Origin: Protaetiibacter sp.
GTDB taxonomy: Bacteria > Actinomycetota > Actinomycetes > Actinomycetales > Microbacteriaceae
Reading direction: 5' to 3'
Assembly: GCA_030150265.1 (NCBI GenBank)
Contig: JASLGG010000014.1
Location: forward strand, 1-14,214
DNA length: 14,214 nt
The stretch's first letter is position 1. Each line of letters begins with the position of its first letter. The notes beneath the pieces were generated by a model. It did no database searches and was not told where the DNA came from. It saw nothing but the letters and a program-made list of their open reading frames with translations. Below are positions 1 to 6,610 of the stretch, piece after piece. Made by a program: the position numbers and the translations under genes.

Positions 1-738
1 CTGCTGCTCGTGCCGCTCGCGCTGCTCGTCTACCTCGCGAGCTGGACCGGGTGGTTCACGACCTCCGGCGGCTACTTCCGGCACTGGATCGAGGACGGTG
101 GCGGCACGCCCTGGAGCGGCGGGCTCGCCTGGGTGCCGTACTGGTTCCAGAACTGGTGGCACTACCAGGCCGACGCCTACTCCTTCCACGTGGGCCTGCA
201 CACGCCGCACAGCTACCAGGCGAACCCGCTCACCTGGCTGTTCCTGATCCGGCCCACGAGCATGCACTATCAGGACCTCGGCGGCGGGGTGGCGGAGGCG
301 ATCCTCGACGTCGCCAACCCGCTCATCTGGTGGGGCGGCACGGCGGCGCTCGGGTTCCTCGTGGTGCGGCTCGTGCTGAGCCTGCGCGCGCGGCGCGGCA
401 TCCGCGGTCGACGGATGCTCGCGGCGGACGCCTTCATCCTGACCGGCATCGCGGCGGGCTACCTGCCGTGGCTGCTCTACCTCGACCGCACGGTCTTCCA
501 GTTCTACACGATCGTCTTCGAGCCGTTCCTCGTGCTCGCGCTCACCGCGGCGCTCGCGGCCGTCGCGGGCCGCGCATCCGATTCGGAGCGGCGGCGCACG
601 GCCGGCCTGACGGCGGTCGGCGTGTTCCTCGGCCTCGTCGTGCTCGTCTCGCTCTTCTTCCTGCCGATGTGGACGGGGATCCCGATCCCGATCTGGTTCA
701 TGCGGCTGCACTACTGGCTCGGCAACGCCTGGATCTGA
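1..738 (+). CDS. Dolichyl-phosphate-mannose--protein O-mannosyltransferase (Pmt), C-terminal part
   Basis: This is the C-terminal part of a polytopic glycosyltransferase; the reading frame is open from base 1, so the start lies outside the window. Pmt enzymes transfer mannose from polyprenyl-phosphate-mannose to secreted proteins at the membrane. Visible hallmarks of the actinobacterial Pmt C-terminus are the HTPHSYQANPLTWLFLIRPTS stretch (compare the usual hP-Y-SNPW-W---RPTS), the GYLPWLLYLDRTVFQFY segment, and hydrophobic spans near codons 1-17, 105-123, 140-158, 165-185 and 200-220. The last residues, with YWLGNAWI, form the usual aromatic tail. The TGA stop at 736-738 lies 42 nt before the tetR start. 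The family assignment is fairly safe. The protein substrates are unknown, although the secreted Ig-like protein encoded just downstream is a conceivable client; that is inference. Confidence 0.88.
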   Translation: MLLVPLALLVYLASWTGWFTTSGGYFRHWIEDGGGTPWSGGLAWVPYWFQNWWHYQADAYSFHVGLHTPHSYQANPLTWLFLIRPTSMHYQDLGGGVAEAILDVANPLIWWGGTAALGFLVVRLVLSLRARRGIRGRRMLAADAFILTGIAAGYLPWLLYLDRTVFQFYTIVFEPFLVLALTAALAAVAGRASDSERRRTAGLTAVGVFLGLVVLVSLFFLPMWTGIPIPIWFMRLHYWLGNAWI

Positions 739-768
739 CACCCGCCCCCGCGAGGTTCGGGCCGGGCT

Positions 769-774
769 TAGGAT
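769..774 (+). promoter_or_regulatory. Leaderless-type -10 element (TAGGAT) of the tetR gene
   Basis: TAGGAT ends 6 nt before the GTG at 781, so transcription should begin at or next to the start codon. No Shine-Dalgarno sequence is visible upstream of the GTG. The element lies in the 42-nt gap after the mannosyltransferase stop. No convincing -35 box is visible. Confidence 0.6.
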
Positions 775-780
775 CGCCGC

Positions 781-1449
781 GTGACGGATGACACGGGCGG
801 CGGCGCACGCCGGCGCGGCCCGCGCTCGGATGCCGCGGCCAACCGCGCAGCGATCCTCGCGGCGGCCGAGGCCCGGTTCGCGCGCGACGGCATCGACGCC
901 TCGCTGCGCACGATCGCCGAGGATGCGGGGGTCGGCATCGCGACCCTGTACCGCAACTTCGAGGACCGCTACGCCCTCATCCGGGCGCTGTTCTCGCTCG
1001 CGGGCCAGCGCCTCGACGTCGAGGTCGGCGCGGATCTCCGGGCCGACGCACCCGCGTGGGACCGGCTCGTGCGCGGGATCGAGACGGCCTGCCGGATCGT
1101 GATCGCGCATCCGGCGCTCTACCTGGCGCGCGACTGGCTCATGCGGCACGACCCGGGGTTCACCGAGGTGCCGTCGTGGGTCGACGTGCTGCTCACGACG
1201 GTGGCCGAGGCGCACGCCGACGGCTCCCTCCGCGCCGATGTCGAGGCGGGTGACATCGTCATGATCCCGACCCTGCTCACCCCGCTGGCGGCGTTCCCCT
1301 CGCCGGCCCGCGAGGTGGTGGCGGCCCGCCAGCTCGGGCTGCTGATCCGCTCGCTCTCGACGGACCCGGATGCGTTCCCGCTGCCCGGTCGCGCCCTCGA
1401 TCAGGAGGCGGTCTCCGCGGTCTCGCAGCGGGCGCGGCGGCACGACTGA
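781..1449 (+). CDS. TetR/AcrR family transcriptional regulator
   Basis: This 222-residue protein has the classic TetR layout. A basic N-terminal arm (RRRGPRSDAAANRAAILAAA) leads into a helix-turn-helix at about residues 41-60 (SLRTIAEDAGVGIATLYRNF), with the signature TLYRNF and the following EDRYALI helix. The C-terminal part, from about residue 75, is a helical ligand-binding and dimerisation region with no recognisable ligand signature. I chose the GTG at 781 because TAGGAT lies 6 nt before it and the protein begins just ahead of the TetR arm. The gene is followed by 112 nt holding a small hairpin and an AT-rich island with two inverted repeats directly in front of the next gene, in the same orientation. 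It may regulate that gene; this is inference, and autoregulation at 769-780 is not evident. Confidence 0.92.
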   Translation: MTDDTGGGARRRGPRSDAAANRAAILAAAEARFARDGIDASLRTIAEDAGVGIATLYRNFEDRYALIRALFSLAGQRLDVEVGADLRADAPAWDRLVRGIETACRIVIAHPALYLARDWLMRHDPGFTEVPSWVDVLLTTVAEAHADGSLRADVEAGDIVMIPTLLTPLAAFPSPAREVVAARQLGLLIRSLSTDPDAFPLPGRALDQEAVSAVSQRARRHD

Positions 1450-1472
1450 CGGCCGACCGCGGTCTCCCGTGG

Positions 1473-1490
1473 AGGCCGAGGCGACGGCCT
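1473..1490 (+). terminator. Small hairpin after tetR, possible weak terminator
   Basis: A perfect 6-bp stem (AGGCCG at 1473-1478, CGGCCT at 1485-1490) closes a 6-nt loop, 23 nt after the tetR stop. There is no T-run directly after it, so any terminator activity would be weak or Rho-dependent. Confidence 0.3.
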
Positions 1491-1500
1491 GCTCCCAATT

Positions 1501-1531
1501 CGGATCATTTGATCCGTTTAGTGTGTACACT
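1501..1531 (+). promoter_or_regulatory. AT-rich promoter island with two inverted repeats, candidate TetR operator
   Basis: Two adjacent inverted repeats lie in the only strongly AT-rich patch of this intergenic region. The first is CGGATCA-TT-TGATCCG (1501-1516, 7-bp arms, perfect). The second is AGTGT-GT-ACACT (1520-1531, 5-bp arms, perfect). The second contains the hexamer TACACT (1526-1531), a plausible -10 that would place the transcript start near 1538 and give a leader of about 24 nt with a ribosome binding site. No good -35 hexamer is found at the standard spacing, as is usual for activator-dependent or extended -10 actinobacterial promoters. The size and position are right for a repressor site covering the core promoter. 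The TetR gene immediately upstream is the obvious candidate binder, but nothing in the sequence proves it. Confidence 0.6.
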
Positions 1532-1551
1532 CGGTCGCAATCCGACACGAT

Positions 1552-1557
1552 GAGGTG
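1552..1557 (+). promoter_or_regulatory. Ribosome binding site deciding the start of the Ig-like membrane protein
   Basis: GAGGTG lies 4 nt before the GTG at 1562 and supports that start. An in-frame ATG at 1550 overlaps this element and has no Shine-Dalgarno of its own, so it is the less likely start. Confidence 0.6.
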
Positions 1558-1561
1558 CCCT

Positions 1562-4420
1562 GTGACCCCTGCGTCCGCGTTCCGCCCCGCCCCCGCCCGC
1601 CGCCGCGTACCGGCGTTCCTCGCCGCGGTCGTCCTCGCCACGGGCGGCCTCGTGGCGCTCACCGCGACCCCCGCCTCGGCCGCGCCCGGCGCACCCGACA
1701 TCACCTCGCCCGCGAACGGCTCCCTCGTCGACAGCACGACGACGAGCGCGACGGCGAACGTGGCCGGAACGATCAACTGGGGCGGTGCGCCGAACGGCGG
1801 CACCGTCCACGTCGTGAACACCACGCACGCGGGCCTCGACTGCCCCGCGATTTCGCTCCCGAGCTACACCGAGGAGGCCTGGGCCTGCGACGTCGGCCTC
1901 GGGCTCGGCGAGAACGTGATCGTGGTGCACGGCGACGACGGCGACCCGGACGGCGTGGGCCCGACGAGCAGCATCACGATCTGGTACGGCGGCACGGGCG
2001 ACGCCTCGCTCGTCACGCCCGCCGACGAGACCCTCTTCGCGGAGGGAGACATCGTGCACTACAGCGGCGCGGGCCCCGCAGGCGGCACGGTCGAGGTGCT
2101 GCATAACGACGGCGGGCCGAGTCCGGATGACTACCCCGTGCTGTGCACCGCGTCCGTCGACGCCGCCGGCTCCTGGAGCTGCGACCTTCCGACTCCGCCC
2201 GCCGGCGTCGTGGTCATGGGAGTCCGGGGCACCGACATGCAGGGGACCGTCTCCTACGACCTCAACGCGGAGCACCTCATCTACGTCTCGCCGCTGCCGC
2301 CCGTCGTCGGCTACACGATGCGGACCGCCGGGTTCGACGTCGCGGCCACGAGCTCCGTCACCGCGGAACTCCGGGTGGACGTCTACGCCGTCGACGCCAC
2401 GAACGCCGGCGACTACCTCTGGGGGGACGTCGTCGCCTCCTGCCCCCGGACGATCGGCAGCACCTCGTGCTCGGTCTCCGGCCTCGCTCCCGGCATCTGG
2501 AACGTCTACACGACCGCGACCGCCGACGAGATCGGCGACGAGAAGCGCGACGACTTCGTCTACATCCCGGCGACGCCCGCGATCGCCGCGCAGGCCATCG
2601 CCGCGAACCGCGTGCGGGTGACGACCACCTCGGCACCCGGCACCTCCGTCGAGGTCCGGGATCAGGCCACGGGCACGCTCGTCTGCACCGTCGCGGGCAC
2701 CGGCGCCCCGCGCGACTGCCTCACCGGAGCGGCCGCCGGCACCCAGCGCTACACGGCACAGGCGCGCTCCGTCGGGTTCGTGGCCGATCCCGGGCCGAGT
2801 GCCGTGCCCGCCCAGTCCTCCTACGACGGTCTCTCGGCGATCGCCACGAGCGCCACCGTGGCCGTCGTCGCCCCGGCACCGCCGGCACCGCCCGCCTCGG
2901 CCGCGAACACGACGCAGCGCGAGGAGCTCGTGTCCACCATCGTGAAGGCCTTCGAACCGACGATCACGACGCCGCCGGTCGTGGTGCCCGGCAGCACCGT
3001 CACGGTGAAGGGCAAGGCCGACCTGGTGAGCCGCGCGCCGGCCCCGAAGGCCGACCCGACGGACGGCGCGCTCGATCCCGCGATCGCGGCGCAGCTCGCC
3101 GCGGCGGCGCGGGACCTGCTGCGCGTCATGGTGGAGCTGCACTCCGACCCCGTCGAGCTCGGCAGCGCGCCCGTGGCCGACGACGGCACCTTCGAGCTCG
3201 TGACGGCCATCCCGGCGGATGCGCCCCCCGGCGCCCACGAGATCGTCGCGATCCTCACCGGCGAGGGCATCGAGCCGATCGAGGTGCGCCAGGCCGTCAC
3301 CATCTCGGCACCCGCGCTCACCGCGGAGGAGCCGCTCGCCGCCGAGGGCGGCACGGACGGCGGCGCGGGCGGGGCATCCGACGCGGCCTTCGACCGCATG
3401 CAGCCGGCGGGCGCCAACATGCTGAGCGCCATCGCGACCCTCGGCAGCATCCTCGGCTCGCCCGACGTGCTGATCGCGGCGGGCGTGCTCGCTCTCGCGC
3501 TGCTGCTGCTCGTGGCGCTCCCGAGCCAGCTGCTCGACGCCGCGCTCGCGAACAGCCCCGGCCGGCTCGGCCGGGCGCTCCGTCGGCTCGACGGTATCCG
3601 CGACCGCTTCGACGAGGGCGTGCACCGCGTCCTGCGCACCCCGCTCGCCCTCTCCGCCGTCGCCGCCGTGCTGCTGAGCCTCGTCTACTGCTTCGCAGAC
3701 CCGGCGTTCGGCTTCGAGCTGAGCTCGCTGCGGATGCTGCTGGCGCTCGCGATCGCGTTCCTCGTCATCAGCTGGGGTGCCGGGCGGCTCACGGGACTCA
3801 TCGCGCGGCGGCTCTGGGGGGTCGAGACGGAGTTCGAGGTGCAGCTCTCCGCGATCCCGCTGGCCGTGATCGGCGTCGTGATCTCGCGCCTGCTCGACTT
3901 CTCCCCCGGGTTCTTCCTCGGCTTCGCCATCGGCGTGCAGCTGCTCGCGGCGGGTCGTCGCGCCCGGCTCGGGGCCACCGTCACGAGCTTCGCCGTGATC
4001 CTCGTGCTCGCCGTGCTGGCCTGGCTCGGCTACTCGGCGCTCGCGGGTCTCGCGATCGGCGACTTCGGCGGGGCGCTCGCGCGCGACACCCTCTCGGCGA
4101 TCGTCGTGGAGGGGCTCACCGCCGCCGCGATCGCGGTGCTGCCGCTCACCTTCCTGGAGGGCCGCGAGCTGTGGGAGACCTCCAAGCGGGCGTGGCTGCT
4201 GGTGTTCCTGCTCGTGGAGTTCGCGTTCTGCCTGCTGGTGCTGCCGACCGCGATGGAGGAGACGGAGGTCGCCGACCTCATCGTCTGGACCATCGTGCTG
4301 CTGGTCTACGCCGCGCTCGCCTTCGGCGCGTGGTGGTGGATCTCGCGCCGACCCGCCGCGGCGGAGCCGGAGGCGGCGGAGGATCATCCTCGCCGCCAGG
4401 TGGATCATCCCGCCGGATGA
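1562..4420 (+). CDS. Secreted Ig-like protein with multi-pass C-terminal membrane domain (resembles FGLLP-motif membrane proteins)
   Basis: This 952-residue protein begins with a Sec-type signal peptide: basic residues 8-15 (including RRR), hydrophobic core 17-36 and an ASA-A cleavage site after about residue 40. The exported part follows as four Ig-like or beta-sandwich-like modules of about 90-100 residues (roughly 41-145, 146-243, 244-340, 343-425). Several contain paired cysteines. A Pro/Ala linker (about 430-450) leads to a fifth beta-rich module (465-586) and an Ala/Gly/Glu-rich linker. About nine hydrophobic spans come next (near 634-655, 693-712, 723-743, 761-780, 782-798, 806-832, 844-865, 876-895, 904-927). 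The segment IAVLPLTFLEGRELW in the seventh span resembles the FGLLP-type motif of a large, uncharacterised actinobacterial membrane family; I make that match from memory. The function is unknown, and the topology suggests an envelope sensor, adhesin or transporter-associated protein. The tail ends with a charged EDHPRRQVDHPAG segment. Confidence 0.75.
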   Translation: MTPASAFRPAPARRRVPAFLAAVVLATGGLVALTATPASAAPGAPDITSPANGSLVDSTTTSATANVAGTINWGGAPNGGTVHVVNTTHAGLDCPAISLPSYTEEAWACDVGLGLGENVIVVHGDDGDPDGVGPTSSITIWYGGTGDASLVTPADETLFAEGDIVHYSGAGPAGGTVEVLHNDGGPSPDDYPVLCTASVDAAGSWSCDLPTPPAGVVVMGVRGTDMQGTVSYDLNAEHLIYVSPLPPVVGYTMRTAGFDVAATSSVTAELRVDVYAVDATNAGDYLWGDVVASCPRTIGSTSCSVSGLAPGIWNVYTTATADEIGDEKRDDFVYIPATPAIAAQAIAANRVRVTTTSAPGTSVEVRDQATGTLVCTVAGTGAPRDCLTGAAAGTQRYTAQARSVGFVADPGPSAVPAQSSYDGLSAIATSATVAVVAPAPPAPPASAANTTQREELVSTIVKAFEPTITTPPVVVPGSTVTVKGKADLVSRAPAPKADPTDGALDPAIAAQLAAAARDLLRVMVELHSDPVELGSAPVADDGTFELVTAIPADAPPGAHEIVAILTGEGIEPIEVRQAVTISAPALTAEEPLAAEGGTDGGAGGASDAAFDRMQPAGANMLSAIATLGSILGSPDVLIAAGVLALALLLLVALPSQLLDAALANSPGRLGRALRRLDGIRDRFDEGVHRVLRTPLALSAVAAVLLSLVYCFADPAFGFELSSLRMLLALAIAFLVISWGAGRLTGLIARRLWGVETEFEVQLSAIPLAVIGVVISRLLDFSPGFFLGFAIGVQLLAAGRRARLGATVTSFAVILVLAVLAWLGYSALAGLAIGDFGGALARDTLSAIVVEGLTAAAIAVLPLTFLEGRELWETSKRAWLLVFLLVEFAFCLLVLPTAMEETEVADLIVWTIVLLVYAALAFGAWWWISRRPAAAEPEAAEDHPRRQVDHPAG

Positions 4421-4443
4421 CGCCCGCGCCCCGCAGCCGTCCA

Positions 4444-4449
4444 TAGCGT
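4444..4449 (+). promoter_or_regulatory. Leaderless-type -10 element (TAGCGT) of the alr-ddl operon
   Basis: TAGCGT is followed by 7 nt and then the ATG at 4457. The hexamer overlaps the alternative in-frame GTG at 4448, so that GTG would lie inside the promoter and cannot be the start of a transcript made here. No Shine-Dalgarno precedes the ATG. Confidence 0.6.
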
Positions 4450-4456
4450 GGACGGC

Positions 4457-5554
4457 ATGCGAGCTGCTGCCACCCTCCGGATCGACGGCGACGCCATCGC
4501 GGCGAACACCCGCCGCATCGCCGCCTCGACCTCCGCGGAGGTCATGGCGGTCGTCAAGGCCGACGGCTTCGGGCACGGCCGCGCCGCGCTGCGCGCGCTC
4601 GAGGCGGGGGCCACCCGGCTCGGCGTCACGAGCATCGACGAGGCGCTCCCGCTGCGCTGGGCGGGCGTCGACGCCCCCATCCTCAGCTGGCTCAACCCGG
4701 TCGACGCGGACTTCGCCGCCGCGATCCGGCACCGCGTCGAGCTCGCCGTGCCGAGCATCGCGCACCTCGGCGCGATCGCGGAGGCCGCGGCGCTGCTCGG
4801 CGCGCCCGCGCTCGTGCACCTGCACGTCGACACCGGCCTCGCCCGCGACGGCGCCGCCGCCGAGGAGTGGCGGCCACTCTGCGAGCTCACCCGGCAGTAC
4901 GAGGCGCGCGGCCTGCTCCGGCTCGTCGGCGTCATGAGCCACCTCGCGCACGCCGATCAGCCGGGGCACCCGCACACCACGCGTCAGCGGCTGCTCTTCG
5001 ACGCGGCCGTGCGCACCGCCCGGCGGCGCGGCCTCGCACCCCACTACACCCACCTCGCCGCGACCGCCGCGACGCTCACCGACCCCGCGACCCACCGCGA
5101 GCTCGTGCGGGTGGGCGCCGGCCTCTACGGGATCGACCCCTCGCACTCCACCCCGCTGCGCGGCGCCATGACGCTGAGCGCCCGGGTCGCGACCGTGCGC
5201 GACGTGCGCGCCGGCACCGCCGTCGGCTACGGCTCGCACTACACGACCGACCGCGCGACGCGCCTCGCGCTGCTGCCGCTCGGCTACGCCGACGGCGTGC
5301 CGCGCGGGCTCGCGCCGGATGCGGCGGCCTCCGTGCGCGGACGCCGCGTGCCGATCGCCGGCGTCGTCTCGATGGACCAGCTCGTGGTCGACGTGGGCGA
5401 GCTCGGCGTCGAGGCCGGCGACGAGGTCGTGCTCTTCGGCCCCGGCGACGCGGGCGAGCCGACGCTCGCCGACTGGGCGGGCTGGGCCGGCACGATCGAG
5501 CACGAGCTCGTGACGCGCATCGGGCACCGCGTGCAGGTCGAGGAGGCCGCGTGA
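4457..5554 (+). CDS. alr: Alanine racemase
   Basis: This 365-residue PLP enzyme interconverts L- and D-alanine and supplies D-alanine for peptidoglycan. The PLP lysine is K34, in AVVKADGFGHG (compare AVVKADAYGHG in typical Alr). The second catalytic base is Y258, in AVGYGSHY. Other family landmarks are HLHVDTGLARDG, GVMSHLAHAD, RVGAGLYGIDP, LPLGYADGVPRG and VVSMDQLVVDVG. The fold is an N-terminal TIM barrel and a C-terminal beta domain; length and motif spacing are those of a complete enzyme. I chose the ATG at 4457 over the GTG at 4448 because of the leaderless-type promoter. The stop overlaps the ddl start by 4 nt (GTGA), so alr and ddl should be translationally coupled. Many actinobacteria carry another alr elsewhere, so this may not be the only copy. 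Confidence 0.95.
   Translation: MRAAATLRIDGDAIAANTRRIAASTSAEVMAVVKADGFGHGRAALRALEAGATRLGVTSIDEALPLRWAGVDAPILSWLNPVDADFAAAIRHRVELAVPSIAHLGAIAEAAALLGAPALVHLHVDTGLARDGAAAEEWRPLCELTRQYEARGLLRLVGVMSHLAHADQPGHPHTTRQRLLFDAAVRTARRRGLAPHYTHLAATAATLTDPATHRELVRVGAGLYGIDPSHSTPLRGAMTLSARVATVRDVRAGTAVGYGSHYTTDRATRLALLPLGYADGVPRGLAPDAAASVRGRRVPIAGVVSMDQLVVDVGELGVEAGDEVVLFGPGDAGEPTLADWAGWAGTIEHELVTRIGHRVQVEEAA
5541..5546 (+). promoter_or_regulatory. Strong Shine-Dalgarno inside the end of alr, for ddl
   Basis: AGGAGG lies 4 nt before the ddl GTG at 5551, inside the last codons of alr. It fixes the ddl start and contrasts with the promoter-proximal genes, which lack such a site. Confidence 0.75.
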
Positions 5555-6606
5555 CCGCCGCCCCGACGCGCGTCGTCGTGATCGGGGGCGGCACCTCGAG
5601 CGAGCACGACGTCGCGCGCGCCTCCGCGGCCGGGATCGCCGACGCCCTCGACCCGCGCCGGTTCGACGTGGTGCGGCTCACCATCCGCACCGACGGCTCG
5701 TGGGAGCTGCCCGACGGCCGGGACCTCGCGGGCGACCTGGCCGGCGCGGTCGCGCTGCTCGAGCGCGCCGACGTCGCCGTCGCGGCGCTGCACGGCCCGC
5801 GCGGCGAGGACGGCACGCTCGCCGCGCTCTTCGACCTCGTGGGGGTGCCCTATGTCGGCTCGGGCGTCGCCGCGGGGGCCGTCGCGATGGGCAAGCACGC
5901 GACCAAGCTGCTGGCGGCCGATGCGGGGGTCGGCACGGCGCCCGGCGTGCTCGTGCGCGAGGCCGGCGACCCCCGGCTCGCCGCCCTCCACCCGCCGCTC
6001 GTCGTGAAGCCCGACCGCGCCGGCTCGAGCCACGGGGTGACCGTCGTCGCGGAGCCGGGCGCGCTCGTCCCCGCCGTCGAGGCGGCGCTCGCCTTCGGCG
6101 AGGAGGTGCTCGTCGAGCGCTTCGTGCGCGGGCGCGAGATCGACGTGGGGGTGATCGAGCATCCGGACGGCTCGCTCGAGTGCCTGCCGCCGCTCGAGAT
6201 CGTGGTGCCGGACGGCGGCGTCTTCGACACGGACGCCAAGTACGCCCGCGAGCCGGAGTTCCGGGTGCCCGCCCCCGTCGACGAGGCGCTCGGCGCCGAG
6301 CTGGAGCGCGCGGCGATCGCCGTCTTCCGGGCCGTCGGGGCGCGCGGGCTCGCGCGGGTGGACTTCTTCGCCACCGCCGAGGGCCTGCTGCTCAACGAGA
6401 TCAACACCTTCCCGGGCTTCACCGCCCGCTCGCAGGTGCCCCGGATGGCCGCGGCCGCCGGCATCGGCTACCCGCGTCTCGTGGAGCTGCTGATCGAGAC
6501 CGCCCTCGCGCGCGCCGACCCGCATCGGGTGCGCCACCGCCTCGCCGCAGCGCCGGTCCCGGCACCGCAACACGGGGAAACACGGCAGGCGCCGCCGCTA
6601 GCCTGA
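5551..6606 (+). CDS. ddl: D-alanine--D-alanine ligase
   Basis: This 351-residue ATP-grasp enzyme joins two D-alanines to make the dipeptide end of the peptidoglycan stem. The N-terminal GGGTSSEHDVARASA loop, HGPRGEDGTLAALFDLVGVPYVGSG, the AMGKHATK segment opening the ATP-grasp region, LVVKPDRAGSSHGV, VLVERFVRGREIDVGVI, and the metal and phosphate motif LLNEINTFPGFT are all present and in order. The omega-loop DAKY keeps the Lys-Tyr pair typical of D-Ala-D-Ala rather than D-Ala-D-lactate ligases. Small departures are SQVPRM where SMYP-type sequences are usual, and a Pro/Ala/Gln-rich tail after about residue 335. The GTG start overlaps the alr stop and is preceded by AGGAGG. The gene ends 4 nt before the metY start, and the metY -10 (6599-6604) lies in its final codons, so a separate promoter fires metY there. 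Confidence 0.94.
   Translation: MTAAPTRVVVIGGGTSSEHDVARASAAGIADALDPRRFDVVRLTIRTDGSWELPDGRDLAGDLAGAVALLERADVAVAALHGPRGEDGTLAALFDLVGVPYVGSGVAAGAVAMGKHATKLLAADAGVGTAPGVLVREAGDPRLAALHPPLVVKPDRAGSSHGVTVVAEPGALVPAVEAALAFGEEVLVERFVRGREIDVGVIEHPDGSLECLPPLEIVVPDGGVFDTDAKYAREPEFRVPAPVDEALGAELERAAIAVFRAVGARGLARVDFFATAEGLLLNEINTFPGFTARSQVPRMAAAAGIGYPRLVELLIETALARADPHRVRHRLAAAPVPAPQHGETRQAPPLA
6599..6604 (+). promoter_or_regulatory. Leaderless-type -10 element (TAGCCT) of metY, inside the ddl stop region
   Basis: TAGCCT ends 6 nt before the metY GTG at 6611 and overlaps the final ddl codons and stop (6604-6606). No Shine-Dalgarno precedes the GTG. The position suggests independent transcription of metY from within the 3' end of the cell-wall operon. 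Confidence 0.55.
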
Positions 6607-6610
6607 TCGG

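Noticed and set aside
1370..1561. Upstream extension of the Ig-like protein frame to 1370
   Set aside because: It overlaps the end of tetR in another frame, crosses the promoter island, and would bury the signal peptide. The GTG at 1562 with GAGGTG gives a clean Sec signal.
4379..4410. Short palindrome GAGGAT-C-ATCCTC and repeated GGATCATCC (4381-4389 and 4402-4410)
   Set aside because: These lie in the last codons of the membrane protein. The palindrome has a one-base centre and cannot form a real hairpin. No function is apparent beyond a chance tail repeat.
1505..5527. A 1340-codon open frame on the minus strand opposite the Ig-like protein and alr
   Set aside because: It is rich in Arg, Gly, Ala and Asp with no family motif, and runs antisense across two well-supported genes. 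In DNA of this GC content such long shadow frames are expected.
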